Assembly (NCBI RefSeq): GCF_019130065.1
Contig: NZ_JAHSPG010000008.1
Location: forward strand, 124,001-188,000
Origin: Pinibacter aurantiacus
GTDB taxonomy: Bacteria; Bacteroidota; Bacteroidia; Chitinophagales; Chitinophagaceae
Length of the DNA: 64,000 nt
Direction: 5' to 3'
Below, piece by piece: positions 33,705 through 42,700 of this stretch. The position numbers were made by a program, and so were the translations under genes. Each line of letters opens with the position of its first letter. The first letter of the stretch is position 1. Under the pieces are notes generated by a model. The model saw only the letters and a program-made list of their open reading frames with translations, searched no databases and was not told the origin of the DNA.

Positions 33705-34211
33705 TCACCTCACCTGATTCCTCACCAGCAGTGCTGTCGTAAAAGCTATAATGGCTCCAATTAAAAATGTAAATACAAAAAGCAGGAAATAAGAAAGAAA
33801 CGACCCGCCGGACATTAACTGCACTTCCTTCATTTTATCGGCAATAATAATAGGAGATGCTTTGATAGCAACCAGTTTGCTCCTTTCAAATTCCATGAGA
33901 CTTGCCTGGTAACGCGGATTAATTACCTCTCCATACAAGGCAAACCAAAGTGTTGACAATGGGGCGTACACAACACAAACAATAAGGCCGGTTACAAATC
34001 CCTCTTTAAAGGAAATGGTATTTCTCTGGTTTCTTTTTTGACGCGCAATAGCAAACGCTATAAAAAAATAAAACACAAAAGCCGTTATCATTCTTGTATA
34101 TTGACCCTTGGCATGATCAACAGTGTTGTAACCCATCTGGTGTTCAAATAAGGTCCACACAACTGTAACGAGAAAGGCAATTAAAGCATACCTGACTGCA
34201 ATGTTCTTCAT
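33705..34211 (-). CDS. DUF4199 domain membrane protein
   Basis: A roughly 168-residue protein with four predicted membrane helices: about residues 6-22, 37-53, 70-92 and 135-160. It has an amphipathic segment around SLMEFERSKLVAIKASPIIIADKMKEVQ. I recognise the DUF4199 pattern, a family of four-helix proteins common in Bacteroidota with no known function. The ATG at 34211 is preferred. A TTG at 34256 would overlap the asparaginase stop codon by four bases, which would allow coupling, so a longer form is possible. It is probably co-transcribed with the asparaginase gene. Confidence 0.78.
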   Translation of the reverse strand: MKNIAVRYALIAFLVTVVWTLFEHQMGYNTVDHAKGQYTRMITAFVFYFFIAFAIARQKRNQRNTISFKEGFVTGLIVCVVYAPLSTLWFALYGEVINPRYQASLMEFERSKLVAIKASPIIIADKMKEVQLMSGGSFLSYFLLFVFTFLIGAIIAFTTALLVRNQVR

Positions 34212-34252
34212 GCGCAAGGTTTGATACAGAAACAGCAAACTGCTGCCTGCTG

Positions 34253-35305
34253 TCAATAAGTAAAGAAAAACTCCTGAAGCTTACTTCGATCCTTAGTGAC
34301 CGTAAGTGCCAGCATTAACAATATTCGTGACTTTTGAGCATTAAGATCGTCGGACACAATGAACCCATATTTGTCATCATCTACCTCATCATGCAAGGTA
34401 ACGCGACCACTGTATGTGCGAGAGTCGCGGCAAACAATAATACCGCTTTTCGCCGCCGCTGCTAATGCATCAAGATTAGCTTTGTTCATGTTCCCATTTC
34501 CTACGCCGGCGAAAATGATTCCATCCACTTTGGCTTTCACGAATGCGTTCACCGCCGTTGCCGGAGCATCCGCATACATATATGCAATGTCGACACGCGG
34601 CAGCTTTGTTATTTTATCAATATCCCATGGTGCTGACGTGCCGGTTAGTCTTTCTGTTTTGCGATAGTATTCTACCATTCCATCGTACACCAAACCAATC
34701 GGGCCGAAGTCGGCAGATTGGAACGTAGAGGTGCTTGTTGAATTGCTCTTTGTAACATCTCTTCCTGAGAATACCATTTCGTTCATTGAAACCAACACGC
34801 CGCGACCTGCGCTTTTAGGCGATGCTGCCACCACAACCGCATCATAGAGATTCTTCGGTCCATCCGCGCTGATGGCAGTAGCGGGCCTCATAGAACCTGT
34901 AAGCACCACAGGTTTGTCGGACTTTACAGTAAGTCTTAAGAAATAGGAAGTTTCCTCCTGTGTATCTGTGCCGTGAGTAATTACAATGGCGTCAGCTTCG
35001 TTATTTTTGAAAATTTCGTTTATCCGCTTTGCTATTTTTAACCAGATGTCAATGCTCATATCCTGGCTGCCAATGCTGGCAATCTGTTCACCAGTAACTT
35101 TTGCAACTTTGTGAATGTCGGGAACAGCGCTTAACAATTGATCAATCGGCAGTTCGCCCGCTTTGTATGCGGCCCTCGTAGAAGACGCACCCGCTCCGGC
35201 AATTGTACCTCCGGTAGCAAGGATTTTCACACGTACGTTTTGCGCCATCGATTGAATAGCCAGGGAAACAAATAATAAAAGCAATAGCATCCGGAACTTG
35301 CTCAT
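34253..35305 (-). CDS. Type II (periplasmic) L-asparaginase
   Basis: Hydrolyses L-asparagine to aspartate and ammonia. A signal peptide (FRMLLLLLFVSLAIQSMAQ) precedes the mature enzyme. Catalytic motifs are present: VKILATGGTIAG (first Thr), ITHGTDTQEETSYFL (second Thr, Asp), then GSMRPATAISADGPKNL, the conserved loop of type II enzymes. The length is about 350 residues. The ATG at 35305 is preferred over a TTG eight codons upstream. Its export signal indicates scavenging of asparagine in the periplasm. It ends overlapping or close to the DUF4199 gene. Confidence 0.93.
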   Translation of the reverse strand: MSKFRMLLLLLFVSLAIQSMAQNVRVKILATGGTIAGAGASSTRAAYKAGELPIDQLLSAVPDIHKVAKVTGEQIASIGSQDMSIDIWLKIAKRINEIFKNNEADAIVITHGTDTQEETSYFLRLTVKSDKPVVLTGSMRPATAISADGPKNLYDAVVVAASPKSAGRGVLVSMNEMVFSGRDVTKSNSTSTSTFQSADFGPIGLVYDGMVEYYRKTERLTGTSAPWDIDKITKLPRVDIAYMYADAPATAVNAFVKAKVDGIIFAGVGNGNMNKANLDALAAAAKSGIIVCRDSRTYSGRVTLHDEVDDDKYGFIVSDDLNAQKSRILLMLALTVTKDRSKLQEFFFTY

Positions 35306-35392
35306 GGTTATTTTTTTTATTGGTAACAATAACAGCTTCCCCGCCCAGAAGTTCGGGTTCGGTTAGGCTTTACCGTAAAGCAGCGATGGTAA

Positions 35393-36007
35393 TTACAACA
35401 CTTTTTCCTTTTGCATTTTCTTGATCAGCATTTCAATGAGTTCTGTTGTGCCCGCATCCAATCCTTTTTTCATATTGGCGTCAATTGTTGCAAGCCATGC
35501 CGCACTGTTGGAACCCTGAACGTAATAGTTGGTTTCGATAATTAAATGCTCTTCTATTTTACCACTTCCTGAGATGGGAACCGGCGAACCATTAAAGCCA
35601 TTGTAAAAACCGCCATAGCTACCGCCAAAGCCCGTAGTGGTGGCCATTTGCTTTGTGCTTTTTACTTCTGTTGCAGTCTTTAAAGGCCGCAGCGTTATAA
35701 GGGATGTAGCGTTCAATGATTGCGCTTTTTCCCTTAAAGCGTCCCGTTCTTTTAAATCATTGTCAGAAAAATTGCTGTGTGCTGCGATGGCATCATATCC
35801 CTTGCTTTTGAATATTTCCACCACTTTGTCTTCCACCTGGTTGCGAAAAACAGGTTCGCTAATTTTTGCATACACCACCAACTTTCCGGAAGGAGCAGCG
35901 GCAAACGATGGATTTTTCCATGTCGTGGTAATATGGGACTGGTTACTGCAAGCAACAGTAAACATCAATGCGAGAAGAAGGAAATAATACAATGATCTGT
36001 GTTTCAT
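35393..36007 (-). CDS. Hypothetical lipoprotein
   Basis: A 204-residue lipoprotein: signal peptide YYFLLLALMFTVAC with the lipidated Cys at residue 20. The mature part begins with SHITTTWKNPSF. A region like VVYAKISEPVFRNQVEDKVVEIFKSKGYDAI suggests a nucleotide- or TolB-like alpha/beta fold. A Gly/Tyr/Phe-rich loop (about residues 125-145) follows, then a conserved ETNYYV strand. I recognise the general pattern of an uncharacterised family in Bacteroidota but cannot assign a function. It lies upstream of the asparaginase gene on the same strand with a 63-base-plus gap. Confidence 0.7.
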   Translation of the reverse strand: MKHRSLYYFLLLALMFTVACSNQSHITTTWKNPSFAAAPSGKLVVYAKISEPVFRNQVEDKVVEIFKSKGYDAIAAHSNFSDNDLKERDALREKAQSLNATSLITLRPLKTATEVKSTKQMATTTGFGGSYGGFYNGFNGSPVPISGSGKIEEHLIIETNYYVQGSNSAAWLATIDANMKKGLDAGTTELIEMLIKKMQKEKVL

Positions 36008-36111
36008 AGTGAATAACCGGGTATTTGCAAGGGCAAAAATGCACAGGCAACCCTACCTTGGACTAACATGATAAAGGCTTAAATGTTCAAATGAAACAGA
36101 CTATTTTGAAG

Positions 36112-37242
36112 TTATTTGCCCGTGCCCAATTGATCGAAAATGTACGAAAGTGAAGAATATTCCAGCACAAGGCGTTGTGGTTTGTGATCCGTTTCTTTCC
36201 ATTTCACCAGGCGTATTTCACCGTTTTCTATTTCAATACCAGTTATATCGCCATCGCTGAAACAGCAACAGCCGCTGTTGAAGTAAGACGGAATCACCAT
36301 CGTTTTGTGAAACTGCTTACCTGCATATTCCTCCTTGCGCTTCGCCAGTTCGGCCTCCAGCTTTGTAACAAGTTCAACATTGCTGTCGGACTTTGCTTTT
36401 TCAAGCGCTGTATTTATTCTTTCGATGTGATCAAGCGAGGCAAAAACGGGCTTGTGAGTGTGGCCGGAGATAAATAGAAGATTCTTTTGCTGTGCCGACC
36501 ATTCATACATCATGATGTTGTGCTTGTCGACCAATTCGAAACTATCGGAAAGTGTATTTGTTTTTATCTCGAGAAAGCGCTGAACCGGCGTCCAGATGGC
36601 GGCTACAAACCATTTGCTGAAAGCGTTGCCATCACTGCGTTGATCGCCCTGGTGGCCATGTGCCATAAAAACGGAGAACACCTCATTGTTATACTCCACA
36701 TTTAACAACAGACCCTCGTAAATACGCAACTGTTTGCCATATCTTTTTTTGAGAAAAAGGGATTGCGGCACTTTAAAGCTCCATTCAAGATCATGATTGC
36801 CAAATATTTTTACAAACCTGTCGTCTTTAAGAAAGTTTAATTCCAGCAAGAGGTCCTCACGGTAACTTCTTAAAACGTCTATGGGTTTATTTTCCCAAAG
36901 TTCCTCGCAGTCGCCGAGGCCAACGAGCGTGAAATTGTTTTTGAAATAGTAGTCAAGCGCTGCCACGTAATTCTTCTCGCAGGGTAGAAAATCGTCCGCC
37001 GCATCTCTGGCCCCTTTGTGCTGGTCAGACAATACGATGTACTTTCCCGAGTTTAGGTCCGCACTTAGTCTAAGACCTTTCTGTGAGCTGCCTCCCCTTA
37101 TTTCTTTTAGAAGAGCATCAAGCGATTGATTGATAGCGGTTTTGTCAGGCGATGATGAAAATTTATCCGCCATCCAGGTCACCGGTTTCTTAAACAGGAA
37201 CTGGCAAAATCTTCTGATTATATTGATGATAAGGTTAAACAA
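36112..37242 (-). CDS. Calcineurin-like metallophosphoesterase
   Basis: A 376-residue enzyme with the five metallophosphoesterase blocks in order: SDQHKGARD (D-x-H variant), GLGDCEELW (GD), FGNHDLEW (GNHD), MAHGHQGDQ and ISGHTHKP (GHTH). It should bind two metal ions and hydrolyse a phosphoester. A C-terminal helical segment with charged residues (about 275-310) precedes a beta-rich end. The substrate is unknown; UDP-2,3-diacylglucosamine hydrolase-like and nucleotidase-like relatives exist. The start is uncertain: TTG at 37242 gives an N-terminal basic helix, whereas ATG at 37173 would begin at MADKF. Confidence 0.85.
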   Translation of the reverse strand: MFNLIINIIRRFCQFLFKKPVTWMADKFSSSPDKTAINQSLDALLKEIRGGSSQKGLRLSADLNSGKYIVLSDQHKGARDAADDFLPCEKNYVAALDYYFKNNFTLVGLGDCEELWENKPIDVLRSYREDLLLELNFLKDDRFVKIFGNHDLEWSFKVPQSLFLKKRYGKQLRIYEGLLLNVEYNNEVFSVFMAHGHQGDQRSDGNAFSKWFVAAIWTPVQRFLEIKTNTLSDSFELVDKHNIMMYEWSAQQKNLLFISGHTHKPVFASLDHIERINTALEKAKSDSNVELVTKLEAELAKRKEEYAGKQFHKTMVIPSYFNSGCCCFSDGDITGIEIENGEIRLVKWKETDHKPQRLVLEYSSLSYIFDQLGTGK

Positions 37243-37270
37243 TGCCTGAATTGATTAACTGAAAACGGGG

Positions 37271-38545
37271 TTAGACCTTTACATAAATTTTCTTTTTATC
37301 CAGCCAAAAACCGATTAGCCAAAAGAACAGCACTATACAAATGGCAAACAATAGGGAACCGTTGTTGGGATTGGAAAACAAAGGCTCACAGATATGCGTA
37401 TAAAACCAGTTTAGCGGCGACGAGTATTCAATGCTTCCGTCTTCCTCCACACCGTTTTTTACCCTTATGATCGCATCGGTTTTAGGCAATAATTGACTTA
37501 ACACATAGATAAACAAAGGGTTTTTGCCAAAAACATCAAACAGCCTGGTAGCGAACCCCTTAGCTTTTCTTACTTCTATCATGTAGATCATTATTGAAAT
37601 GACCAGCGTAGCAAGACCGGTGGTTAGCAAAACATAGCTGCTTGACCATATTTTCTTATTAATGGGGAAAACGCCACCCCAACATAAACCTGCGAAAAAA
37701 AGCACACAACCGATCACAAAAAGTTTGGTTAACAGCTCATAAAACGCTGACGGAGAGTTGTTTTCCTTGGTTTTCTGCTGGATAAAATGCCCAACCAGGT
37801 AGCCGAAGATAACCTGCGTAATAGCGGGGAGGGTGCTTGCAAGTCCTTCAGGATCAAAAGCAACGCCCTCGCCGTGGTACATATGTGAACTTCCCAAAAT
37901 TGCCCGGTCGAGGTGAGTGCCCCAAAAGCCCTCCAGTGAGAAAGGATCAGCTCCGTGGCCCAGCAGCAGGCACAATGCCCAGTAAATTAACAATATCATC
38001 ATACCCACCACAAAAGCGCCCTTTGGCTTGCAATAATAGACAATAAGGGATGCGAAAAAATAACACAATGCAATGCGTTGCAACACATTTAATATGCGAA
38101 TGTCATGCAATGATTTAGCAATGAGATGCCCGTCCTGCCAGCGCACAAAGGGATACCAGTTCATTAGCAGGCCGATAATAAATATTAAAAATGTTCGTTT
38201 GAAGACTTTCTTTAGAAAAACGGCGTCGCCAGCGGCTTGCAATTTTGGCATTACAAAGGCCATTGCGTTGCCGACAGCAAAAAGGAAAAATGGGAAAACG
38301 AGGTCTGTGGGCGTGTAACCATGCCATGGAGCGTGTTCCAGCGGTTCATAGATATGTGACCAGCTGCCAGGGTTGTTTACAAGAATCATTAGGGCCACGG
38401 TGGCACCCCTGAAAACATCTAGGGAGTAGAATCGTTGGTTCAAGTTCGCTTGGTTTGATGACGAATATATAAGATAAAATGGACAATCTTTTGACTTTTT
38501 GCTAAACGGAGAGTCTCCAAATGCGAATAACTTGCGACGGTCCAT
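37271..38545 (-). CDS. DUF5009/HGSNAT-like membrane acyltransferase
   Basis: A 424-residue polytopic protein with about ten helices in the family of heparan-alpha-glucosaminide N-acetyltransferase-like and DUF5009 proteins. The early signature LDVFRGATVALMILVNNPG and YTPTDLVFPFFLFAVGNAM are characteristic, with the second containing the conserved Asp. Such proteins are thought to move acyl groups across the membrane onto sugars. In Bacteroidota the family is often linked to glycan use. The first 45 residues are polar and unlike the family, so the true start could be downstream; no better ATG stands out. It is divergent from the EPS locus. Confidence 0.82.
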   Translation of the reverse strand: MDRRKLFAFGDSPFSKKSKDCPFYLIYSSSNQANLNQRFYSLDVFRGATVALMILVNNPGSWSHIYEPLEHAPWHGYTPTDLVFPFFLFAVGNAMAFVMPKLQAAGDAVFLKKVFKRTFLIFIIGLLMNWYPFVRWQDGHLIAKSLHDIRILNVLQRIALCYFFASLIVYYCKPKGAFVVGMMILLIYWALCLLLGHGADPFSLEGFWGTHLDRAILGSSHMYHGEGVAFDPEGLASTLPAITQVIFGYLVGHFIQQKTKENNSPSAFYELLTKLFVIGCVLFFAGLCWGGVFPINKKIWSSSYVLLTTGLATLVISIMIYMIEVRKAKGFATRLFDVFGKNPLFIYVLSQLLPKTDAIIRVKNGVEEDGSIEYSSPLNWFYTHICEPLFSNPNNGSLLFAICIVLFFWLIGFWLDKKKIYVKV

Positions 38546-38779
38546 AACGAAATTATTTATTGATTAATAAGAAGTTCGCGGCCCAAGAAGTGTATTCTTT
38601 GGGTTCTAAAATCACATATATTTGCAGCCATCAGCCTGTTTACAGGCGGTTGTTCGTTTATATTAAGCTTTTGAAAATGTTCGATTAACCGTTGTTGGCG
38701 ATTTAATATTTTAAACAAGACGGGCCCTTAAACAATATATTCTGTGAGAAGTATACAATATTTTATTTGTTTTAATATT

Positions 38780-38826
38780 AAGGCATAGAAGACAACTATT
38801 GAGAATAGTCTTCTGTGCCTTTTTAA
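38780..38826 (+). terminator. Leader terminator ahead of the EPS locus
   Basis: A 12-base-pair lower stem (aaggcatagaag with one G-T pair) and a six-base-pair upper stem (actatt/aatagt) are separated by a three-base bulge, with a three-base loop and then a T-rich tract. It lies inside the untranslated leader rather than after a gene. Confidence 0.8.
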
Positions 38827-38954
38827 TTTTGCAAAAAGATAGGAACGGTTATTGCATATTGGAAGCTGCAAAAAATCAATCAGTTATAAAAAAGTATTGT
38901 GACTGAGGTGGCGAAGCTGTGCCCCGCCGGAGTTTCAACGGATTAGATGTTTGT

Positions 38955-38962
38955 TACATTTG
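38955..38962 (+). promoter_or_regulatory. TACATTTG promoter element ahead of the NusG-like gene
   Basis: Matches TAnnTTTG 20 bases before the ATG at 38982, with a TTTC at 38933-38936 about 18 bases upstream as a possible -33 element. It supports 38982 as the start, since an upstream GTG (38919) would precede the promoter. Confidence 0.42.
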
Positions 38963-38981
38963 TAGTCAAGAAGTAACCATA

Positions 38982-39476
38982 ATGCAGAATAAAGACTGGT
39001 TTGCACTTTATACAAAACCTCGCTGGGAAAAAAAAATAGATGCCCTTTTACATCAAAAAGGATTTGAAAGTTATTGTCCCTTGAACAAAGTGAAAAAGCA
39101 ATGGAGCGATAGGGTTAAAGTAGTTGAAGAGCCGTTATTTAAATCTTATGTTTTTGTAAAAATTGCACAACAGGATTTGTCTAACATAAGAGGAGTGAAC
39201 GGAGTTGTAAACTTTGTATATTGGTTAGGCAAACCTGCAGTCATCAGAGAGGCAGAAATTGAGAACATCAAAAAGTTTTTGAATGAATATGAAGATGTTC
39301 AAATTGCTCCTTTAAGTATGGAAATCGGTGACCAGGTATTGGTGACGACGGGGCCACTGATGGACAAATCTGGAACTATAAAAAAAGTACTGAAAAATAG
39401 AGTTGAATTAGTAATCGAGTGCTTGGGTTATAAGTTAACCGCCAACCTGCCGAAAACAAAACTAAAAAAACTTTAA
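38982..39476 (+). CDS. NusG-like transcription antiterminator (UpxY family)
   Basis: A 164-residue NusG paralogue. The NGN domain (about residues 1-105) starts with DWFALYTKPRWEKKI and includes the conserved EPLFKSYVFVKI and GVVNFVYWLGKPAVI. A KOW domain (about 112-164) with IGDQVLVTTGPLMDKSGTIKKV follows. Members such as Bacteroides UpxY and RfaH/LoaP bind paused polymerase and let it run through long polysaccharide operons. The start ATG at 38982 gives the normal N-terminus; a longer GTG frame from 38919 lacks homology. It is the first gene of the EPS locus and lies just after a leader terminator. Confidence 0.9.
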   Translation: MQNKDWFALYTKPRWEKKIDALLHQKGFESYCPLNKVKKQWSDRVKVVEEPLFKSYVFVKIAQQDLSNIRGVNGVVNFVYWLGKPAVIREAEIENIKKFLNEYEDVQIAPLSMEIGDQVLVTTGPLMDKSGTIKKVLKNRVELVIECLGYKLTANLPKTKLKKL

Positions 39477-39494
39477 AACAACCGTATACACTAC

Positions 39495-40271
39495 ATGAGA
39501 TTATCATATACAGGACTCATTGCCTTGCTGGTTATAATTCTTGCATCTTGTGGTAACCCTAAAGAACTTCGATACTTCCAGGGAGAGTTTGACACGGCTA
39601 AACTTTCTCAAGTGAATTATAAGGAGCCTGTCATTCAAGCCGGTGATATCATCAGTATCAAGGTATACAGTGATGATAATGCGGCAGCAGATCCTTACAA
39701 CATGATAAGTAACGCAATGGCCTCCACTACAGCGCCAAATACATCGATGGGGTATGAGGTAGACAATGCCGGAAACATACAAATGGCCGGATTGGGGACC
39801 TTAAAAGTGAGCGATCTAACCATTCTGCAACTTCAGGGCCTGCTTGATAAGAAATTTGAAAAGCTTTTATCGCATCCTTATTACAATATAAGATTTTTGA
39901 ATTTTAAAGTAACAGTTTTAGGTGATGTGGGAAGACCCGGCACCTACACATTCCCCGTGCAAAAAGTAAGCATCCTGGACGTGCTTGGCATGGCCGGCGA
40001 TCTTACCATATATGGCAAACGTGATAACATATTAATTGTAAGAGAAAAGGACGGGAAAAGAGAGTTTGGAAGATTAAATTTGAAATCTCCTGATATATTT
40101 AAAAGCGACTGGTTCTACCTCCAGCAGAATGACATGGTATATGTAGATATGTTAGATAAGAAAGCCATTGCAACGGACCAAACAATGAGGTGGATAGGAA
40201 TATCAACAGCTGTTATATCTACAGCAGCAGTAATAACTACGCTAATAATTACCATAAGCAACAACCAATAA
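39495..40271 (+). CDS. Polysaccharide export protein, Wza-like lipoprotein
   Basis: A 258-residue outer-membrane-side export protein. Signal peptide with lipobox ILASC (Cys19). A polysaccharide biosynthesis/export (Wza/GumB) domain starts near residue 48 (VIQAGDIISIKVYSDD). An SLBB domain follows (about 130-210, with VTVLGDVGRPGTYTFPVQK). The C-terminal hydrophobic helix WIGISTAVISTAAVITTLII probably spans the outer membrane as the Wza amphipathic helix does. It lies immediately ahead of the Wzc-like kinase, with which it works to move polymer across the envelope. Confidence 0.92.
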   Translation: MRLSYTGLIALLVIILASCGNPKELRYFQGEFDTAKLSQVNYKEPVIQAGDIISIKVYSDDNAAADPYNMISNAMASTTAPNTSMGYEVDNAGNIQMAGLGTLKVSDLTILQLQGLLDKKFEKLLSHPYYNIRFLNFKVTVLGDVGRPGTYTFPVQKVSILDVLGMAGDLTIYGKRDNILIVREKDGKREFGRLNLKSPDIFKSDWFYLQQNDMVYVDMLDKKAIATDQTMRWIGISTAVISTAAVITTLIITISNNQ

Positions 40272-40303
40272 TTACCATCACTAAATAATCATAATTTTTT
40301 TGA

Positions 40304-42697
40304 ATGGCTGATAATTCATTTTCTCCTGAACTAATATCTGACACCCAGCAAAACAGCTTAAATATTAAGGATTTTATCCTGAAGTATTTAAAGTACCTGC
40401 CCTGGATATTGCTCTGCGGTATAATAGGATTGGCATTTGCATACACAAAATTAAGATACACCGTACCGTTATACAGCGCAAGATCCTCCATGCTTATTCA
40501 AAATAATCAACTGGGAGGGGGTTCTGCGAGTAGCGATAGCAAACTTGGGGCGCTGTTCATGAATCCGTCTGGTGGCATGAATTTGAACAATGAAATGCTC
40601 ATCCTGCAGTCTAAACCCATGCTAAAACGCGTGGTGCAAAATCTTAATCTGCAAACACAATACTATTCTGTAGGTAATGTAAAATCAAGTCTTTTATACA
40701 AAAACAATCCTATAGAACTTGTGCCGCTTGATACGGCCTATGCAAATACTTCATTTGCTCTCGACGTTCAGGTTGTAGATAATAATTCGTTTACGATTAA
40801 TAATGACCCCAAAAAACATGTATTTGGTGAAATCTTTCCTTTTGGATCATTTAATTATAAAATACTAAAAACCGGCGATCTTAGTCACGTAGGAAGTGAG
40901 GTTCCCCGCTTTTTAATCACGCACAATCCCGCTTCATCTGTGGCAGACGGATATAGGGGTGCCTTAAACGTATCCCATGCCGAAGGAACGGATGTTTTGA
41001 ATCTTGCTGCAACAACTGAAAACAAAGACCTCTGCGCTGACATCCTCACGAATATTATGGCTGTATATGACAGCATGAATATAGAGGACAGGAACAGAAT
41101 TGCACAGATAACGCTTCAGTTTATTGATGACCGACTAGACACCATAAAGAAGGATCTTTCCGGAGTAGAGAAAAATCTCCAGGATTTCATGGAAAAGAAT
41201 TCGCTGTACGATGTGGACGCGCAGGCGAGTAATTATCTTGAGAGATATGACGATTATTTCAAGCAGCAGACAGAAAGCAATGTAAAACTGAGCATTATAA
41301 ACTGGTTGTCGAGTTATTTGAGCAACAAAGGTAATTACGACAAAATTGTTCCCACTACCCTTGGAATTGAAGAGCCGGCATTAGCGGAGTATATATTAAC
41401 TTATAACAAGTTGCAGCTTGAAAGAGCAGCTGCTTTAAAGACTGTTCCCGAAGGAAACCCGATTATTCAGAAAATGGATGCATCCCTCGACAAAATGCGG
41501 AGGGATATGATTGAAGTTTTAAGTAACATTAAATCATCTTATAGTCTTACTGCAAAAAATCTCAAAGCAAATACAGAAAGTGCTCAAAGCGAACTGCAGT
41601 CAATGCCAAATAAAACCAGGCAGTTGCTGGAAATAAAAAGACGCCAGCAGATCATGCAGGATCTCTTCTCTTTCCTGTTGCAGAAAAAAATTGAAGTGTC
41701 TATTTCCTCTGCATCTACCATCTCCGTTTCAAGAGTAGTAGAGCCTGCTGTTGCTTCGTACACTCCTGTGTCGCCCAATAAAAGAAGCGTTTACATGATG
41801 TTTCTTTTGATCGGTCTTGCCATACCGGTTGGCATAGCAGCTATTATAGAACTATTTAACGATAAAGTAAATAGCATCACAGACGTTGAAAATTTAACGC
41901 AAACGCCAATCATTGGGGAAATTGGGCACTCAGATTCCGAAGATCTTCCTTTGGTGATGAGAAACAACTCACGAAAGTTTATTGCAGAACAATTCAGAAT
42001 CATTCGTACGAATCTGCAGTTCATTTTGAATAATGTAAACAAGCCTGTTATTATCGTAACCTCCACATTTAGTGGTGAGGGTAAATCTTTTGTCAGCACA
42101 AACCTTGGCGGTGTGATGGCGCTTGCCAAAAAGAAAACACTGGTAATGGAGTTTGACATTCGCAAGCCCAAAGTAGCGAGTGGCCTTGGTATTCATGTGC
42201 GAAAAGGAATTACCAACTTTATTGTCGGCAATGTTCCTCTTGATGAATTGATCATTCCGGTGGAAGAAGTTCCGGATTTGTATCTGTTGCCGTGCGGTCC
42301 CGTGCCTCCGAACCCCGCGGAGTTATTACTATCTCCCGCTATTAAAGAACTGTTTGAATATGCGCGGAAGAATTTTGACACGATTATAGTAGATACCGCA
42401 CCTGTGGGAGTGGTTAGTGATGCATTGATATTGGGCGAACTGGCCGATGGAGCCGTGTATATCATCAGACAGGGATATACTTACAAAAAGCAGATCGCAT
42501 TTATCGAAGATATGTACAGGCAAAAGAAATTGCCAAGACAATCCATCATCATAAATGATATCAAGCATGTGAGAGGATATGGTGGGTATTATGGATATGG
42601 CTACGGCTACGCGTCTGGCAAGAAGAGCCACTATTTCGATGAACAAAAGAAATCTCTTTTATCCGGTCTTTTCGGAAAGAAAAAAAGAAAGAAATAG
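40304..42697 (+). CDS. Polysaccharide co-polymerase / tyrosine autokinase, Wzc-like
   Basis: A 797-residue inner-membrane protein. An N-terminal Wzz domain (first helix about residues 31-48) precedes a long periplasmic coiled-coil region. A second membrane helix follows (about 493-512). The C-terminal BY-kinase has Walker A SGEGKS (590-595), Walker A' with Asp618 in EFDIRKPK, and Walker B TIIVDTAP (693-700). The tail carries a tyrosine cluster RGYGGYYGYGYGYA (about 756-770), the site of autophosphorylation. It controls polymer length and export together with Wza. Overlaps or near-overlaps with the next gene (three bases) suggest a single operon. Confidence 0.95.
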   Translation: MADNSFSPELISDTQQNSLNIKDFILKYLKYLPWILLCGIIGLAFAYTKLRYTVPLYSARSSMLIQNNQLGGGSASSDSKLGALFMNPSGGMNLNNEMLILQSKPMLKRVVQNLNLQTQYYSVGNVKSSLLYKNNPIELVPLDTAYANTSFALDVQVVDNNSFTINNDPKKHVFGEIFPFGSFNYKILKTGDLSHVGSEVPRFLITHNPASSVADGYRGALNVSHAEGTDVLNLAATTENKDLCADILTNIMAVYDSMNIEDRNRIAQITLQFIDDRLDTIKKDLSGVEKNLQDFMEKNSLYDVDAQASNYLERYDDYFKQQTESNVKLSIINWLSSYLSNKGNYDKIVPTTLGIEEPALAEYILTYNKLQLERAAALKTVPEGNPIIQKMDASLDKMRRDMIEVLSNIKSSYSLTAKNLKANTESAQSELQSMPNKTRQLLEIKRRQQIMQDLFSFLLQKKIEVSISSASTISVSRVVEPAVASYTPVSPNKRSVYMMFLLIGLAIPVGIAAIIELFNDKVNSITDVENLTQTPIIGEIGHSDSEDLPLVMRNNSRKFIAEQFRIIRTNLQFILNNVNKPVIIVTSTFSGEGKSFVSTNLGGVMALAKKKTLVMEFDIRKPKVASGLGIHVRKGITNFIVGNVPLDELIIPVEEVPDLYLLPCGPVPPNPAELLLSPAIKELFEYARKNFDTIIVDTAPVGVVSDALILGELADGAVYIIRQGYTYKKQIAFIEDMYRQKKLPRQSIIINDIKHVRGYGGYYGYGYGYASGKKSHYFDEQKKSLLSGLFGKKKRKK

Positions 42698-42700
42698 AAA

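Larger units (their letters stand above)
38546..38981 (+). promoter_or_regulatory. Leader region of the EPS locus
   Basis: These 436 bases hold no gene. They contain a promoter-like pair TTTG (38598-38601) and TATATTTG (38617-38624), a small hairpin gcctg/caggc (38634-38647), a strong intrinsic terminator (38780-38826) and a second promoter-like element TACATTTG (38955-38962). A start from the first promoter would give a leader of about 150 bases ending at the terminator. Such a leader ahead of a NusG-like gene suggests control by antitermination; this is inference. Confidence 0.55.

Noticed and set aside
38919-38981. Upstream GTG start for the NusG-like gene
   Set aside because: The extra residues do not fit the NGN domain and the GTG lies ahead of a promoter-like TACATTTG; the ATG at 38982 gives the canonical N-terminus.
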